In this document: piece by piece, positions 31,629-44,309 of the stretch
Position numbering within the stretch: position 1 is the first letter of the stretch
Layout of the letters: every line of letters starts with the position of its first letter
Origin: Brachypodium distachyon
Taxonomy: Eukaryota; Streptophyta; Magnoliopsida; Poales; Poaceae
DNA length: 64,000 bases
Reading direction: 5' to 3'
Assembly (NCBI RefSeq): GCF_000005505.3
Contig: NC_016131.3
Coordinates: 57,893,355-57,957,354, forward strand
Translations under genes and position numbers: made by a program
The notes under the pieces: generated by a model
Databases searched by the model: none
Seen by the model: the letters and a program-made list of their open reading frames with translations, nothing else
Told to the model about the DNA's origin: nothing

Positions 31629-34327
31629 TGATAACCTCTAACATCCCAATTTTTCAAAACCCTCCTTATGCATTGCATTTCATAAGCATCATGACACCGT
31701 TGCATTTAATCACATTTAAAACCATGAAGTTTAACTCAGAGAAACTCATCAACAAGGTGTTTATTTGAATTTGGCCTTCTTAACCTTCTTTTGTTAATTG
31801 CATTTTAACCCATGAGGATGTTAACATGAAAAGGGGTTTAATGCAGTAAATGTGCTACCCCATAATTTGGTGTTCGATTTTGGATTTGAATCGCTAAAAT
31901 ATTTTATTAACTATAAAGCCCTAAAGGCTAGTTTATAGGCAAATATTTTGAAGGAATTCTTGTCCCAAGAGTTGAATCATATGAAGATATGATTTTACAA
32001 ATTTCGTTGCATTTTATTTGACTCGATTTGGAGCTCTAAATCAAAAGTTGTATTCAAAAAAAAGAAAAATAGAAAAGAAAAAAAGAACAAAAAAAAGAGA
32101 AGAAACGGCCGGCCTGGCCAAAGGGGCCGAACCGGCCCGTTCACTTCGCGCCGAGCCAGGCCGTAGCCCAGCACGCGCCGCCCGAGCTGCCCGAGCCACT
32201 GCCATGCGGGCCCCGCCCGTCAGCTTCACCTTCAACCTCCAACCGCCAGGCCGATTCTTCCGGCCACGAACCGAGCACGCACGCCACGGCCACCTCCCCG
32301 ATTTCTCCGCACCACGACCCCCTTTACCGAAACCGAGCGCGTCACTTTATAGGCCCCGAGTTCCTCTTCTTTTCCCCCTCCTCTCCCACTCGATTCGCCC
32401 CCAGGCTGCCCGAATCTAGCCGCCGCCCATAGCCACTGCCGCCGCCGAGATTCGCTCGCCTCTGGTGACCAAAAGGTCTGAAGCCGCCGCCACCCCCCTT
32501 TTCCTTCTCCCCTCCTCTTTACGAAGCTTTTGACGCGGTTACCTTTTATTTTTGGAGCACCGAAGCCGTCGCCACCAACGTCGCCGGAGCCCGGAGCCGC
32601 CACCGCCTTCCCGAGCGCCTAGGGCTCGTTCCCGGCCACCCCGAGGAGAACCGCGGCCTCCATCATCTTCGCCTCACCGAGCCGCGCCTCCCCCTCTCTT
32701 CCCCGAGCTCAGGAGCCGCTGGAAACGCCCGCGCCGCCACACCAGTGCCGCCGCCACCGTCAGAGCCTCGCCGGAGTTTGCGCCGCCGCCGAAGGTGAGC
32801 TTGTCCATCCTGAGCCGTTGGATCAAAATCTCGTGGCTAGGATTAGATAACTTAACTGAAGGGGTACGGAGAGATCTAGGCCATCTGGTCCCTTTAAGTT
32901 AAATCCGATGGCCCGTGTTTTATTTTACCCGAACCAGTACCGGCCAATAACAGCTTGCCACGTGTCCGTTTTAAAATTTAACTTATTTTCCTCGGCCGAA
33001 TTAATCTGTAACTTTGCAGAAACACCCTTGGATATTCAAATGATCATAACTTTTAAACCGTTTGGCCAAAATTTACATTCTGCACCTTTCTGGAATCCTC
33101 ATGGCATTTAGATTCTTTTGGCACTGTTCAATTTTGAATTTGATTAACTTTAATAGAACCAAATTACAGAATGGTTAACTATGGTTTATAATTCACATGA
33201 AATGTTTTAAAATTATTTTGAACTTGTTATCATTTCGAAAAATGTTTAAAGTTTTCCCTGTCCAGTAGGATCTGAGGGAGAATTATTTTTGTAAAATAAT
33301 CTTGCAGTACCAAACTATTTTGTCCATACCTTCTAAAATACTAATTAAACTGTTGGCTGCACCGAGGCAGAAAAAGTGAGGTTTGCTACTCACTTACTTG
33401 AAGGACCCGTCGCAGCATGGTGGGAGACTTACCAGATCACCACTCCCATGGAGGAGGTCACGTGGGAGATGTTCCAGGATGCTTTCCGCACCACCCACAT
33501 CTCTGCGGGCGTGCTGAGCCTGAAGAAGAGGTAGTTCCATAAACTGAGGCAGGGGAACCGCACGGTGTCTGAGTATATTGAAACATTCAACAAACTGTCT
33601 CGCTATGCTCCTGATGATGTCAACACGGATGCCAAGCACCGTGAAAGATTTTTGGATGGTTTGAACGACGAGCTTGCTGTTCAGTTGGCAGTCGTCTACA
33701 TTCCTACGTATCAGTCCCTGATGGACAAGGCCATCATCCTGGAGAACAAGCAGAACCAGATGGAGAACCGCATGAAGAGGCCTCACCATGGTAGCACCCA
33801 CACTGGTTCACACCAAAGGCCGCGCACCTCCTATGGGGGTAGTGGCAGCTCTTCAATGGCCAAGCATGGGAACCACAACCACAATCACCATGGTGGGAAT
33901 GGACATCACCATCGCCATGGAGGACAGGGACATAACCACCAGGGAGGCAATGGCAACCGGCACCAGCACCAGCGTCCGAGGAACACCAATGGTAATGGTA
34001 ATGGCCAAAGCAGTGGAGGCAACCCAGGACAGAACCGCTGTGATAACCGCCCCAAGCGCGAGATCAGCAAAGTGGAGTGCTACAAGTGCCACAAACTTGG
34101 ACACTACTCCAATGACTGCCTGGAAGGAATTGATGGGAATGTTCACAAGACAAACAACTTTCAGAAAGGGCACGTGAACCAAATTGACGTGGAAGAGATC
34201 ACCGAGGAAAAAGGTATGGTGATCGGTATGTTTTTCGTAAATACCTTTCAAGCACTCCTACTTTTCGATACTGGTGCATCACATTCCTTCATATCAAGAC
34301 TGTTTGTCAATGAACATAAGCTACCTA
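31629..34327 (+). mobile_element. Outer decayed Ty3/gypsy element, left part
   Basis: The inferred start TGATAACC follows the host sequence. 31629-33370 looks like LTR and leader: AT-rich, then a GC-rich region with a TATA-like ctttataggc at about 32345. Gag follows from 33370. The element is cut at 34327 by the Tat-like insertion and resumes at 47105. No second LTR was found, so the 5' limit is uncertain. Confidence 0.55.
33373..34327 (+). pseudogene. Gag and start of protease of the outer gypsy element
   Basis: Reads VRFATHLLEGPVAAWWETYQ, an in-frame TAG at 33532-33534, then VSEYIETFNKLSRYAPDD, a His/Gly/Asn-rich linker, the CCHC knuckle CYKCHKLGHYSNDC (about 34078-34119) and protease LLFDTGASHSFISRLF. 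The first part of Gag is missing. It resembles Del/Tekay-type Gag. The protein is interrupted after HKL by the 12.8 kb insertion and continues with PTSTLTDP at 47108. Confidence 0.85.
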
Positions 34328-35254
34328 TGTCGTCGCACGAGGCTCCGACACCGGGGATGCGCGGGCACCCCCTTTTAGGTTCGGCAGTGGGCTACAGGGA
34401 TCGCTCCGACGATGGCCGACGGGGCCAATGCAAAGCGTAAGAATGCATGCACATGCTTTTTACCCAGGTTCGGGCACCTTGCGGTGTAAAACCCTATGTC
34501 CTGCTTGTCTGAGCTTGTATTACCGTAAGACAGGGTGTTTACACGTTGCCAGGGGAGAGTCCCCGGGTGCTCTCCTTCTTTGGCTAAGTGCTCCTTACCA
34601 CTTCTAGCTACTACTAGTGGTGAACTTCTTGTTGGTTGAACGTGCAAACCCTGGAAACCCAACCAAAGACTGAACCAGCTGGAAGAATCAACCGGAAAAA
34701 GGAACCTCCTTACTGTTGGTGGGGGTCCTCCTTTTATAACCAAGGGGATACCATAGGTGCCACGGTGCATGGTTTACAAGTGGCGAGCAAGGAGCTGCCC
34801 AAGCTCCTCCTCGGTGCGCTGGCATGCATGCATGAACGCCAACCGCGCGGCTAGGGGTCTAAGGCCTAAAACTAGCACTGGGCAGCCACTGTTTGCTTGA
34901 CTAGACGGATAACGTCCCTCCTGTTGGCTCATTAAATGCGCCGTGCGCCTCACTCCTTGTCTCGGCGATCCTGCACACCGGGCGCCTGTCGCGCGCCCAC
35001 GTGGCGCCGCTGCCCTGTTCGCTCGGCCCCACCCTTGCAGCGGAAACCTGTGCCTAGGAACGCCCCCTCCCGGCAAGTGCCTTCTCGGGAGGTGCCCAGG
35101 CGGGATTTTTCCCCGAAGCCCCGCTAGCCCTGCCGGGCTGGTAGCTTGCCGGGCAGCCTGCACGTTGCCGTCCGGGGTGAGACCCTTCTGGGAACCCAGC
35201 GATGCGACCCACGCGCCGTGTAGCGGTGACACCCCGGGTGCCACTGGTGCGACA
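34328..35254 (-). repeat. 3' LTR of the Tat-like element (full, 927 bases)
   Basis: Plus strand begins TGTCGTCGC and ends GGTGCGACA. The right 400 bases (about 34853-35254) match the right LTR at 46704-47104. Confidence 0.8.
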
Positions 35255-35655
35255 GTAGCCCTCGGGCGTGGGCCGGCAACACCTGTTCCTGGGCAAACCT
35301 TTCCCTGGCCAGTTGCCGGGCTACGCCCCAACTGACGCGTGGGTCCCGACTCCTCGGGCCCGCGTCTCTTCGTCTTCCAGTGACCCCGCCGTTACGGGCA
35401 GAGTAGTGGGTGCGAGATTTCCGCTGTAACCTCCCCCTTAAACAAGGAAGTTAAGGCCACTCTTTGCATTATCCCTTTGATTAGCAATTATCCCTACGCA
35501 CCCGTAGGGTGCGGAACCAGCCGTTACCAAACGGCGGAGTGTTATAAAGCTTTTACTACTGCGCTGAGGGGGAAACATTTAGCCCCCGAGCCTTCTTCCT
35601 CCAGCTTTTCGCATCTTGCGCCCAAGTGCTTTGCTAGCTTCCGCCCTCGCCCCCC
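35255..35655. other. Spacer between LTR and extra ORF
   Basis: GC-rich at first, then mixed; short open frames only. It is the leader of the plus-strand ORF that starts at 35656. Confidence 0.4.
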
Positions 35656-38600
35656 ATGGCGCCCCCCACCACCAGGAAAGGGAAGGAGGCGAAGCCCTCG
35701 AAGGGCAAGAGCGCGGCGGCCGCCAAGGCCGCCGGAGAGAAGGAGCTGAAGAAGCAAGAGATGCGGGCCACGCTTGCCTTCTTCTGACCCGACTTCAACG
35801 GCGAGGGGGTGGGCAAGCTCCAGCACGCCATCGCCTCGGACTTCAACGAGCACGGGAGGACCCTAATCTTCCCCGCTGGCGCCAAAGTCGGGTCCACCGA
35901 CTTCCGGGTGTTCGCGCACTTCATACTCACCGGGTTGGTGCTGCCGTTCTCTCTGTTCCTCCATGCGCTCATGGAGTCGTACCAGCTGCGGGTGGCGCAG
36001 CTTCACCCCATGTCCCTCTACCTCCTTGCCATCTTCTCCTTCCTCTGCGAGGAATTCCTCGGAGTGATGCCATCGGTGGCATTGTTCCGGCACTACTTCT
36101 ACCCCCGCATCGATAACAAGAAAGCGATGTCGTCGGGGGTGGTGTTCCGCGCCCGCGATCGGATGAAGTCAGAGTTCATCGTCCGGTCGGAGAAGAAGAT
36201 TGAGAAGGAGTGGCGCTCGGACTGGTGCTGGGTCCGAGTGGATGAGCCCGAGGAGTTCATCTTCCCGCCCACCGAGTTGCTGGTGGAGGCCCCCAGTTGG
36301 CGGGACCGGTACCACCGCGACGCCGACCTCCTCCCCATCGTGGAGAAGATCAAGGCCCTCCGGGTAGCCGGGCTCTCTGATCTTGACGTGGCGCGGGTGT
36401 ACATCACCTAGCGCACCGCGCCGCTTCAGCGGCGTTCCCTCCCCGCGTGGGCGTACACAAGGGCCGGAGACAGGACGCGCCTCCGCGAAGAGGGGATGGA
36501 CATGGAGTCACTCCAGGTGTGGGTGAGGGGGATCTCCGGCGAGGATGTTCCCATCACGGAGTTGCCGCTGGGGGTTTTCTCCCTCCATGCCGGCGTCGTC
36601 GGCTTGAGCAGCATCATCGGCTCCTTCGCACCCTGCAACGAGTGGGGGCTGATGGACGATACCCCCACTCAGTCCCTGCGCTCCTCCGCCCGCACCCCAC
36701 GGGAAGCAGGTGCAGGAGGAGAGCGGGAGCGAGTCAGAGGCCAGCCAGCCCCACGACTCATCCTCCGACGACGAGGCGGGTCGGGTTGCCGCTGCCCGGG
36801 AGGTCATCCCTGTGGACGACGAGGAGGACAGCGACAACACGCCCCTTATTGTGCGCAGATCAAGGGCGCACGCAGCGGCCACGGCCATCTCCACGGCGGC
36901 GGCAGAGGCATCCGCCCCTGCGGCGGCTACCAACTCTACGATGGCAGCCGCCTTGGGGTTGTCCGTCGGCACCTCAGTGGCGACCACCCCCGGAGCGGTT
37001 GCCGGAGCCGCGGCGGCGACCGCCTCGGCAGCGATCGCCAGCGGCGGCTACCTCAGTAGCAGCTGCCGGAGCTGTGGCGGCAGCCACACCAGCGATGGGC
37101 CCCGACACCGCGGCGGCCCTTTTGACGGTTCCCGCGGCGCCCCGGGCAACGGCAACCCCTCGGGCACCCACGGTCCTGCCTGCTCGAGGGGTCTTCCGAG
37201 GCTTCGCGCTCCGACGCAACCCCCCGAAGGCCGATTCGTCGGCAAGCGCCGGCAAGAGGGGGAGGGACAACTCTCCGCCTGCCGCACCGAGCAAGAAGGT
37301 GCGCATGGACACCAGCGGCGGCGCCGACCCAGCCGACACAGGGGCCAGTGGCGCCGCCACCGCATCCGCCGGAGACCCAGCTCGGACGGAGATGGTGCTG
37401 GCAACGGGTACGGCACCCTCCCGCTTTCTTACCTGCACTTCTATTTGCCAATTAACCCTGCAATTGTACCTTCTCTTTCCGCAGGCGACGCTCCGCTCGC
37501 AGCAAGCCTCCTGGAGACCCCTGCCGGGACGGAGGAGGAAGAGGAGGCTCCCCCCGCAAGCCCAGTGGCCCCGCAAGGTAACCATCCTGAGCCCCCGCGT
37601 CGGCCTCCGGGCAACTCGTTTAGCTTCCTGCTTCTCGCTGTTGCAGGCCCAAGCGCGCCCGCACCAGAAGCGGGTGCTACGATGGTTGACCTCGACTCCG
37701 ATGTCGAGGTTACAGGGACGACGGAGGAGCCGGGGGCAGCCCTCATGCCGAGCCCTGTTGCGCTGGCCGCAGCGGCAGCGGCGACCATCGTCGCCATCGG
37801 GACGGCGTCCGGCGACGCGCCAGCGGCCGCAGATGCCGCTGGCGCGGATCCTTCTGCCGCCCAGCAGGGGGCGGTTCCTGCCGGGGGTGCGGCAACCTCA
37901 CCAGCCCCGCAGTCCTCGGGCGTGGGTGAGGGGGAGGTTGCGGAGGAGGAGCAACGGGATGCTCCGCCGCAAGCGGACGGCCCCCCGCCCAGCTATACGG
38001 TGGCGGCAGGGGCTTCGTCGTCGTCGGCCGCCACCTTCGACACCGACCTCGGCACCCTTGCCGGGGTGGCTTGAAATCCCATCACCTGGGATCCGAAAGT
38101 CTTCGACCGGGGATACCGGTTCCTTGACGCTGTCAAGAACCAGTAGCTATTCTTCGTCACCTCCTTCAATGAGGTGAGGGAGCACCACGCGATCGCCAAG
38201 AGCCAGCTTGGGGAGCTGCGGCTGGCCGTGGAGAAGGAGCGGCAGGAGCTCTCCCGACTGCGGGAGGAGACGTGCCTCGCCAGGGAGGAGGCGCGCCTCG
38301 CCCGGGAAGCCTTGGAGGACGCCAACACACCGGTTGTCCTCGAAGAGGAGCTCTACCGACGACTGGAGGCTTAGCATGCTGAGCTCCAGGGAGCCCTGGA
38401 CTCGCTGGTGGCGGCCCAGGCGGAAACCAAGAAGGAGCATGCTGAGGTGCTCGCTGCAGCCCAGGCTCGAATCGATGAGAAGAGTGATCTGATTGCCAAC
38501 TATCTCGGCGAGATCCAAGGCCTGCGCGTCAAGCTCGAGGTGCAGATCAAGGCCACCGAAAGCGCGGTGGGCGCATCAACTTGGCACGAGATCCAGCTCA

Positions 38601-39199
38601 GTGCCGCCAAGGACAAAGCGGCCCGGCTCGAGACCGAGCTGTCCACTGTCCGGGAGGAGGTCGCCAAGGCCGGCGAGTACAACATGGCTAAGGCCGTGGA
38701 GCTCGCGACACTGGCAAGCCGCCTTCGCAAGGCCAAGAAGGCCACGCACGACGCCCGGCTCCACCACAGCATGTTGATTGGGTAGCGGCAGCTGGAGACT
38801 GGGAAGCTGGTCAAGATCGCCCAAGCGTTGCGCGACCTGCTGCCTAGGTTTGAGCTGCAGGCCGCGGAGGTGGACGGCACAGACGTCTCCATGCTGATCC
38901 CGTTCTTCTCCGACTTGGTGGGGAAGTTCGGGGCGCTCGACGTGTGGATTGCCAAGTTTGTCGCTGACGACGTTGCCAATTGCGCACGGGAGGTTGCTAG
39001 GACGATCCTTCCGAGGGTGCACCTCCGGGACCGGGAGTTCCCCTTCGAGATGCTGTTGGACGCCTGGTCGGACAGCGAGGACGAACCCACCCACACTCAG
39101 GCGGTGAGTGGGTTTGTCGACGAGGTGGTCGAGCGGATGCAGCGGAAGCCGGACCCCGAGCCGTCCCCGGAGCCCCCGGCGAAGGACGCCGGCCCCTAG
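35656..39199 (+). pseudogene. Antisense extra ORF of the Tat-like element (Transposase_28-like plus coiled coil)
   Basis: ATG 35656 begins a Lys/Ala-rich start, with TGA at 35785 and TAG at 36409 in the same frame and further stops and frame changes later. Between the first two stops FRVFAHFILTGLVLPFSLFL, LYLLAIFSFLCEEFLGVMPS and LFRHYFYPR match the family I remember as putative gypsy-type transposon (Pfam Transposase_28). 36700-38070 is Ala/Pro/Ser-rich linker. 38160-38790 is a long coiled coil (LGELRLAVEKERQELSRLRE and following heptads), broken by TAG at about 38374 and 38785. The end has an acidic tail before TAG at 39197. The role of this ORF in Tat elements is not established. Confidence 0.65.
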
Positions 39200-39731
39200 C
39201 TGCCGTAGCCCCTTGCCGTTTCCTTGTTAACCTTCTTTTGTTTTCGTTCCTGCAAGTATGGCGCTTGGCGCCGTTTGAACAATTACAGTTTCATTAGTTC
39301 ATGTAATCGTTTGCTACTTTGTTAATCCAGCTCTTTAGTTCCGTTTAATCCTTGTTCCCTGTTCCCGGGGCTGCCTCGCGGGGTGGATCCCCTCGCCCTT
39401 GTGTGTTGTCCTTTGTGTTGCCAGGGACTCGCACGCCTCACCCTTGATCGGACCAAGGACCCGGGACGGACCCGCAGTGCCGACCGGGGGTCAAGCAGCA
39501 GTGGCGAGCCACTCCGCTTGCGGGGTAACTACTCCAAGCCATGCCCTCCTGGGATGGACCCGGAAGCCGCACGGGGAGCGCACTCCCCCCGCAAGCGTCC
39601 TTCTAATACCCCGGCCACACGCAGGTTTCGGGGCCACACTTAGCAAGGCAGCGTTCAATTACATTTAGTTCTTAGAGAGTCTATCGTTCAGGTTCAAACA
39701 CTTAGCTTTTCGTTTGGTCTCGTGCTCGGTA
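39200..39731. other. 3' region of the extra ORF
   Basis: T-rich sequence with gtttcattagttcatgtaatcg (UTR-like) to about 39360, then GC-richer DNA leading to the minisatellite. No gene. Confidence 0.4.
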
Positions 39732-39784
39732 CGCTTGCCGGAGGTGTGCGCCTTGTACGCCGCCCTTGAGGGAGCCTGATTGGG

Positions 39785-40560
39785 GGATGCGGCAGGAACG
39801 CCGTGGCAGGATCGCCACCGGCGACAAGCGTTGACGACGATGCTACCGCCGCGTCCCCGCGACAACCCTTGCCTTTGGGAGAGCCCCTGCTTCCGGAGGA
39901 ACCTGTTCCGAGGGGTGCAGTGGGGACGCCGTGGCATCCTCGCCACCACCGACAGACGCGGGTGGCGAGGACATCACTGCGTCGCCGCAGCAGCCCTCGC
40001 TGCTTGGGAAAAGTCTACCTGAGGGATGCAGCAGGGACGCTGTGGTGGGCCGGAGCGAACGGCAAACGCCGGCACCGGCACCATCACAGCATCCTCGCGA
40101 CGACCCTCGCCTCTGGAGGCACCCTCTAGGGGGGTGCGGCAGGGACACTACAGCAGTGCACCCGTCGGCGCTGAGCGCGGATGGCATGCACTACCGTAGT
40201 GTCTCCGCGGCAACCCTTGCTCCTTGCGAAGATGCGCTCTGGAGGGATGCGGCAGGGACACTGCAGTAGTGCACCCGTCAGCGCTGGGCGCTGATGGAAT
40301 GCACCACCACAGTGTCTCCGCGGCAACCCTCGCCCCGGAGCCACTCACCAAAGGAGGTGTGGCAAGGACTCGGCGGCAGTGCACCCGCCGGTGCCGAGCG
40401 ATGGTGGGATGCACCACCACCGTGTCTCTGCGACACCCCTCGGAGCGGGCTCAGTGGAAGGATGCGACAAGGGCGCGATGGCACTGCACCCGTCGACGCT
40501 GGGCGCTGATGGAATGCACCACCATCGCGCCTCTGCGGCTCCACTCACCCTCGCAGCCTT
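39785..40560. repeat. Minisatellite inside the Tat-like element
   Basis: About eight degenerate units of roughly 85-110 bases, each with ggatgcggcagggac, a gcacccgtc-gcgctg block, gatggaatgcaccacca and tgtctccgcggcaacc. An inverted copy with fewer units occupies 45090-45600. Open frames through it on both strands follow from its GC-rich periodicity. Confidence 0.7.
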
Positions 40561-40915
40561 TTCCTTGGCTCTGCTCTGAGCCGTTCCATGGCTGGGACGC
40601 CCCTTTTATAGGCGCAGGGGAGGGTCTTGCCACCATGCGTGACGGGCCAGTGCAGCACCCGTGGCACCCCGCCCCTTGAAGTGTGGTACGGTCTTCGCCA
40701 CTCCGCATGCCAAGTTGATGGGGCACGGGCCTCAGAGTGTGGCCAGTCCCTCGTGATGCGGTCGCTCCACACCACAAGGCGCCGCTACGCGCCACGGCCT
40801 GTGGGCGGTCCACGAGCATTACAGTGCGCAAGATTCCACCTTTACTCTGCACATTAGATTCTTACCAAACCCGAGATGTTGCATTTTTTTCGAAATTCAC
40901 GAAAATACAGAGCGG

Positions 40916-41260
40916 TATGGACAACTCTCCTCTCCTGCCTCCCAGCCCCCGGGCACAGAAGGGTCGATGCGAAACTTGGATGTGAGAACTTTTATTTCCC
41001 AGACGCAGCGACTGCGTGATGCACGTTGCGGGAAGCCCGGCAACTGCATGTCCCATGATGCACGTTGCGGGAAGCCCGGGAACTGCATGCCCCGTGCCGG
41101 AGTGGTCCGGCAACGGGTTTACGTTTTTGAGGCTTCGGCAGCCCCTGCTCACAACCAAGTATGGAAAGAAGCTTCTGTACACCTAGAGCAGGAGACAGAA
41201 GGAGGAGGAACATGCAAATAAACGATGCAACTACTCGGGGAAAAGCACTTATCTTTATTC
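40916..41260. other. Spacer with a 33-base direct repeat
   Basis: Contains gatgcacgttgcgggaagcc twice in tandem (about 41017-41085). Lies just after the end of minus-strand pol; no gene. Confidence 0.5.
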
Positions 41261-44200
41261 ACATTAACTAGTGGTTTACACACGGGGGTTGCCCGGCTAC
41301 ACTAGTTCGAGAGGTATGCATCGGCGGCACCACCTGAGGGTCGGGCTTCGCTGCTTCACGGGTAGAACTTGCGCAAGTGCTCAATATTCCAGCTATTTTG
41401 CACCGGCAAGCCTTCTTCGGTTTCCAGCCGGACAGCCCCCGGCCTGGTTACCTGCACTAACCGGAAGGGCCCCTCCCATTTCGGAGTCAACTTGTTCCCG
41501 GCCTTCATACCTTGTATCCGGCACAGGACAAGGCCTCCGTTCTCGAGCCCCTAGGGACGGACTTGCCTGTCGTGATAACAACGGAGTCCCTGCTGGTAGC
41601 GCGCGACTCGCACAGCAGCCCGGCATCGAAGCTCTTCGATGAAGTTCAGATCGTCAACCCTTTGCTCGTGTTGGCTGGAGTTGCCGTACGCGCGTACTCG
41701 GGGAGATCCGTGCTTGAGCTCGAGGGGCAGCACTGCTTCTGCCCCGTAGACAAGGGAGAAAGGAGTTTCGCCCGTTGCCCGACTGGGTGTGGTCCTGATT
41801 GACCACAGCACGAGCGGAGTTCTTCGACCCAGTGCTTCCCATGGCCTTTGAGCTTGTCAAAAGTTCTCGTCTTGAGCCCCCGCAGCACTTCCGCGTTGGC
41901 TCGCTCCACCTGCCCGTTACTCCTTGGGTGAGCAACGGACGCGAAGTGTATCTTGGTGCCCATGCCCTCGCAGTAGGCCTGGAACACCGTGCTCGTGAAT
42001 TGCTTGCCGTTGTCGGTGATGATGCCGTTAGGCACACCAAACCGGCACACAATGTTCTTGAAGAACTTGATGGCCGCCTGGGCGGTCACCTTCCGCACTG
42101 GTTCCACTTCCACCCACTTGGAGAACTTGTCAATGGCCACGAGCAAATACTCGTAGCCGCCGACTGCTCTCGGCAGCTTGCCGATGATGTCCAGCCCCTA
42201 GACCGCAAATGGCCACGAGGACGGGATGACCTGTAGGGCCTGCGCCGGCTGGTTGCTCTTCTTCGCGTGGAACTGGCACGCCTCACACATCCTCACCAGC
42301 CGCTCCGCGTCGGCCAGGGCCGTGGGCCAATAGAAACCGTGCTGAAACGGCTTGCCGGCCAACGCCTGGGAGGCCACATGATGGGAGCATGTGCCTCGAT
42401 GTATCTCCTCCAATAGTGCGTGCCCTTCGTCTTGGGGCACGCAGAGGAGCTTGACTCCATTCGCACACCTGCGGTAGAGGTTCCCATCCACCACGGCGTA
42501 CATTTTGGCTTGCCGGGCCACCCGCTCCGCGGCAACCTCGTCTTTCGGGAGGGCCTCTCTCTTTAGGTACCGGGCGATTTCCACCGCCCAGGGAGGGGTC
42601 TCCCTGCCAACGCATGCCGCTACATCAACGGCATGGACCCCTGCTGTTGTGGGGTTTCCTTCGGTTGTCGGAGGGGCTTCCCCGGAAACCGGCTTGAGGG
42701 CGACTGAAGGCGCCGCCTGCTTGTGGCAGAATACCCCTGCCGGAGGCTTCCGGCGTTCTGCTGCCATCTTGGACAGCTTGTCAGCTGCGAAGTTGTCCTT
42801 TCGCTTGACGTGCTTGAATCGCAAACCTTTGAACTTGCGTTTTAGCTTGCGGACTTCCTCCACGTACGGTGCCGTCTGCGGGCAGTCATAGTCCTTGTTA
42901 ACCTGGTTGATCACGAGCTGGGAGTCCCCGCGAACGACCAGGCGCTTGATGTCCAGGGCGATTGCTGCCCCGCAACCCGGCGAGCAAACCCTTGTACTCT
43001 GCCGTGTTGTTAGTGGAGTTCGGGAAATCGAGTTGGATAGCAAACCTCAACTGATCCTCCGTCGGTGACTCGATGACGACCCCAGCGCCAGCTCCCTGGA
43101 GGCTGAAAGCGCCGTCGAAGTACAGGATCCAGTGGCCTTCGTCCAGCCTGCCCGGCAGGCTGGTCTCTGGCTCCTCATCTTCTATACCCGTAGACGTCCA
43201 CTCCGCGACGAAGTCTGCCAGGGCCGCACTCTTGATGCTCTTGGAGTTGGTGAAGTGCAGATCGAACTCTGACAGCTCCATCCTCCACTCGGCCACCCTC
43301 TCGGTGGCTTCACGGTTGGTGAGGGCTCGCTCAAGGCAGAACCACGACACCACCGTGACACGGTGCGCCTGGAAGTAGTGGAGCAGCTTGCGGGACGCGA
43401 GCAAAATCCCCAGGAGGAGCTTCTGCACCTGCGGGTACCTTGTACGGGCGTCGCGCAACACCGTGCTGACGAAGTACACCGGGTGCTGCATGAGCCGCTT
43501 GCGCGATGCCGACGCTGCCGACTCGGGGGTGGTCCCTGGGTCCAAGGCGGTTGCCGGGGGCCGTTCAGCCCTGCCCCGCAGCCTCAGTTTCCGAAACTTC
43601 TTCCTCCCTCTCGGCAACCAGCACCGAGCTGACCACCTGGTCAGTCTCTGCTCGGTAGAGTAGCAGCGGCTCGCCCGGTTTGGGGGCGACAAGGACGGGC
43701 GGCGACTACAGGTATCGTTTAAGATCCTGGAACGCCGGCTCGGCCTCGGGGGTCCACTCTATTTGGGCCTTCTTCTCATCACTTTGAAGAAAGGTAGGGC
43801 GCGTTCACCCAACCTTGAGATGAAGCGGCCCAGCGCGGCAACTCAGCCGTTGAGGCGCTGGAGGTCCTTCACCTTGCGGGGAGCCTCCATCTTCTCGATA
43901 GCTTCTATCTTCTGTGGGTTGGCTTGTATCCCCCTGTGCGAAACCAAGAAACCCAGAAGCTGGCCTGAGTCTACACCAAAGGTGCACTTCTCAGGGGTTA
44001 GCTTGAGTTTGATCCTGCGGAGGTTATCAAACGTCTCCTGTAGGTCATCAATCAGCGAGTCCCCGCGCTTTGACTTGATGATGATATCGTCCATGTAGGC
44101 CTCCACATTCCGGCCTAGCTGGGGTCCCAAACACTCGCGCAACGCGCGCTGAAATGTCAAGCCAGCCCGCGTTCTTCAACCCGAAAGGCATGCACGTGTA

Positions 44201-44263
44201 GTTGTAGCTGCCAACCGGGGTGATGAACGCTGTTTTCTCGTCGTCTTCGACCGCCATCTTAAT
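41260..44263 (-). pseudogene. RT, RNase H and integrase of the Tat-like element, broken
   Basis: Reading down the minus strand: RT with FITPVGSYNYTCMPFGLKNA and YMDDIII (about 44060-44100), then VDSGQLLGFLVSHRG; RNase H with RYPQVQKLLLGILLASRKL and FDGAFSLQGAGAGVV, then a second RNase H-like part with DSQLVINQVNKDY; integrase zinc region (CEACQFHAKK) and core (DKFSKWVEVEPV, TDNGKQF, NGQVERAN). Frames change several times: near 44160, about 43700, about 43000 and about 42190. Two RNase H-like segments fit the Tat lineage. Confidence 0.75.
43796..44263. repeat. Inner left arm of the palindrome
   Basis: 468 bases of RT sequence whose reverse complement is 44310-44772. The arms are separated by only 46 bases (44264-44309). 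Confidence 0.8.
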
Positions 44264-44309
44264 CACCTCCCTAGGGACTCCGGGAAGATTCGACGGCTAC
44301 TACCATCAA

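Larger units (their letters stand above)
38393..40915. repeat. Outer left arm of the inverted duplication
   Basis: Two parts, 38393-38827 (coiled-coil ORF) and 39732-40915 (minisatellite and the following spacer), recur in reverse complement at 45643-46078 and 44773-45643. The 904 bases between them are absent from the right arm. Confidence 0.75.

Noticed and set aside
36447..38177. Plus-strand 576-codon frame overlapping the extra ORF
   Set aside because: Arg/Pro/Ser-rich alternate frame of the Ala/Pro linker region; the element's conserved motifs are in the other frames.
39785..40560. Regularly spaced repeats considered as a CRISPR-like array
   Set aside because: Units are degenerate and contiguous without unique spacers, and the context is a plant retrotransposon.
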